The position numbers and the translations under genes are program-made. The notes under the pieces are model-generated. The model did not search any database. It had not been told where the DNA came from and saw only the letters and a list, made by a program, of their open reading frames with translations. Positions 9,229 through 10,000 of a stretch of DNA of 10,000 bases are shown piece by piece (position 1 is the first letter of the stretch; each line of letters opens with the position of its first letter). Source of the DNA: Neocallimastix lanati (nom. inval.) (lineage: Eukaryota > Neocallimastigomycota > Neocallimastigomycetes > Neocallimastigales > Neocallimastigaceae); the NCBI GenBank assembly GCA_016946835.1, contig JACVTC010000100.1:597501-607500 (forward strand), written 5' to 3'.

Positions 9229-9231
9229 TTT
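9164..9231. repeat. (ATTT)17 tetranucleotide microsatellite
   Basis: Seventeen uninterrupted ATTT copies run from 9164 to 9231, about 330 nt upstream of the TerD start codon. In the sense of that gene the array reads AAAT. Length variation between strains is expected. Any effect on promoter activity is speculative. Confidence 0.95.
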
Positions 9232-9503
9232 TGATTTATTTACTTGAATATTTAATTTTTTTTTTTTTTTTTTTTAATTAAGGTTAATTTAAATTTATTA
9301 TATATAGTTAGAAAATTAGTATTTATAGATTAAATTTTTAATTAACACTTTGTTCTATACTTTTATTATAATTTTAAATATTAAATATTAAATAGTATGT
9401 TATAAATTACAATAATACATAGTTTATATAGTTTATGATACAAATAAATATAGTTTTAAAAATTTTTATAAGCCTCTTTTATATTATTTCTATGATATAA
9501 AAC

Positions 9504-9531
9504 GGGGGGTGTGTCATGGGGGGTGTGTTAT
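9504..9531. repeat. G-rich 14-nt direct repeat, two copies
   Basis: GGGGGGTGTGTCAT (9504-9517) is followed at once by GGGGGGTGTGTTAT (9518-9531), with one base different. These are the only runs of six G in the window, in an otherwise A/T-dominated region, and they start a slightly G/C-richer island of about 90 nt. A paired factor-binding site, or a relic of a mobile element end, would both fit. Nothing else in the sequence decides between them. Confidence 0.85.
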
Positions 9532-9607
9532 TTCGAATATTTTTATTACATAAATTTGTATTTTGTTGTAGTGCATTTCGGAAAACATGGCGTATTATAA
9601 TGTAATA

Positions 9608-9655
9608 AATAAATAAATGAATAAATAAATTATAAATGAATAAATAAATTTTTAA
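9608..9655. repeat. Short AAAT-rich repeat with a doubled 17-nt element
   Basis: The element aaatgaataaataaatt appears twice, separated by two bases, within a longer AAAT-type tract. It is simple-sequence DNA and suggests no function. Confidence 0.65.
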
Positions 9656-9844
9656 ATAATAATAAAAATAATTAAGACAAACGTTTATTATGACTAAAAA
9701 AATTTTTTTTAGAAAATTAAATAAAAATATATATATATATATAATTACTACATATATAAAATAATTATATTTTTTTATTTTATTTTAAATATTATTAATT
9801 ATTATTAATACATTAATACCTTGTTTATATTATCAACAGAAAAT

Positions 9845-10000
9845 ACAGATTGAATAAAATAAAATAAAATAAAATAAATAGTAGAATATGAATATAAAGT
9901 ACAGATTGAATAAAATAAAATAAAATAAAATAAATAGTAGAATATGAATATAAAGTACAGATTGAATAAAATAAAATAAAATAAAATAAATAGTAGAATA
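9845..10000. repeat. Perfect 56-nt minisatellite running off the right edge
   Basis: Units begin at 9845, 9901 and 9957; the first two are complete and identical, and the third is identical as far as the window goes (44 nt). Each unit starts acagattgaa, carries four TAAAA pentamers and taaatagtag, and ends gaatataaagt. The array continues beyond 10000, so its copy number is unknown. There are no unique spacers between units. Confidence 0.95.

Larger units (their letters stand above)
8832..10000. other. Non-coding region upstream of the TerD gene
   Basis: No gene can be supported in this 1.17 kb. The first few hundred bases left of the repeats must hold the TerD gene promoter. They include an A19 run (8974-8992), a 26-nt triple repeat, the (ATTT)17 array and a T20 run (9256-9275). 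The stretch 9500-9592 is less A/T-biased and includes a G-rich double repeat; the far right is a minisatellite. No tRNA, snRNA or second reading frame of useful length is visible. The next gene, if any, begins outside the window. Confidence 0.65.

Noticed and set aside
9526-9545. Possible tRNA T-loop (ttcgaat)
   Set aside because: The flanking five bases cannot form a T stem, and there is no acceptor or anticodon arm upstream.
9514-9588. 24-residue minus-strand frame ending in the G-rich repeat
   Set aside because: Too short, with no recognisable motif; it exists mainly because the region is less A/T-biased.
9845-10000. CRISPR-like array
   Set aside because: The units abut with no unique spacers and the DNA is eukaryotic; it is a minisatellite.

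Overview
The window is nuclear DNA of a very AT-rich eukaryote. Non-coding stretches are almost pure A/T, with homopolymer runs, AAT and ATTT microsatellites and short tandem duplications. One gene is cut into about twenty exons by GT-AG introns, while its neighbour is an uninterrupted 1,030-codon reading frame that resembles a bacterial protein family. A/T-saturated spacers, an intron-dense conserved gene and an intronless bacterial-type gene together best fit an anaerobic gut fungus (Neocallimastigomycota). This is an inference; a dictyostelid or another AT-rich protist is not excluded, although nineteen introns in one gene would be unusual for a dictyostelid.

Layout, left to right. Positions 1-5014 (minus strand) hold a WDR6/Trm734-type WD40 gene, the tRNA-methylation partner of the Trm7/FTSJ1 methyltransferase. 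I could thread 20 exons in a continuous frame with matching intron phases throughout; the 3' end runs off the left edge. Positions 5015-5738 are an A/T spacer that must hold the WDR6 promoter and the 3' flank of the next gene. Positions 5739-8831 (minus strand) hold a complete intronless gene for a large TerD-domain protein. Its conserved blocks look like the bacterial MXAN_6230/SCO0854 family, but a coiled coil is inserted just before the TerD domain. Positions 8832-10000 have no supportable gene. They hold a three-copy 26-nt repeat, an (ATTT)17 array, an isolated G-rich 14-nt double repeat and a perfect 56-nt minisatellite that runs off the right edge.

The two genes lie in the same direction, 724 nt apart, and show no functional link: one is housekeeping tRNA modification, the other probably a stress-response or scaffold protein gained from bacteria. 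The most notable features are the likely bacterial origin of the TerD gene, its fungal-style remodelling, and duplications at splice donors in the WDR6 gene.
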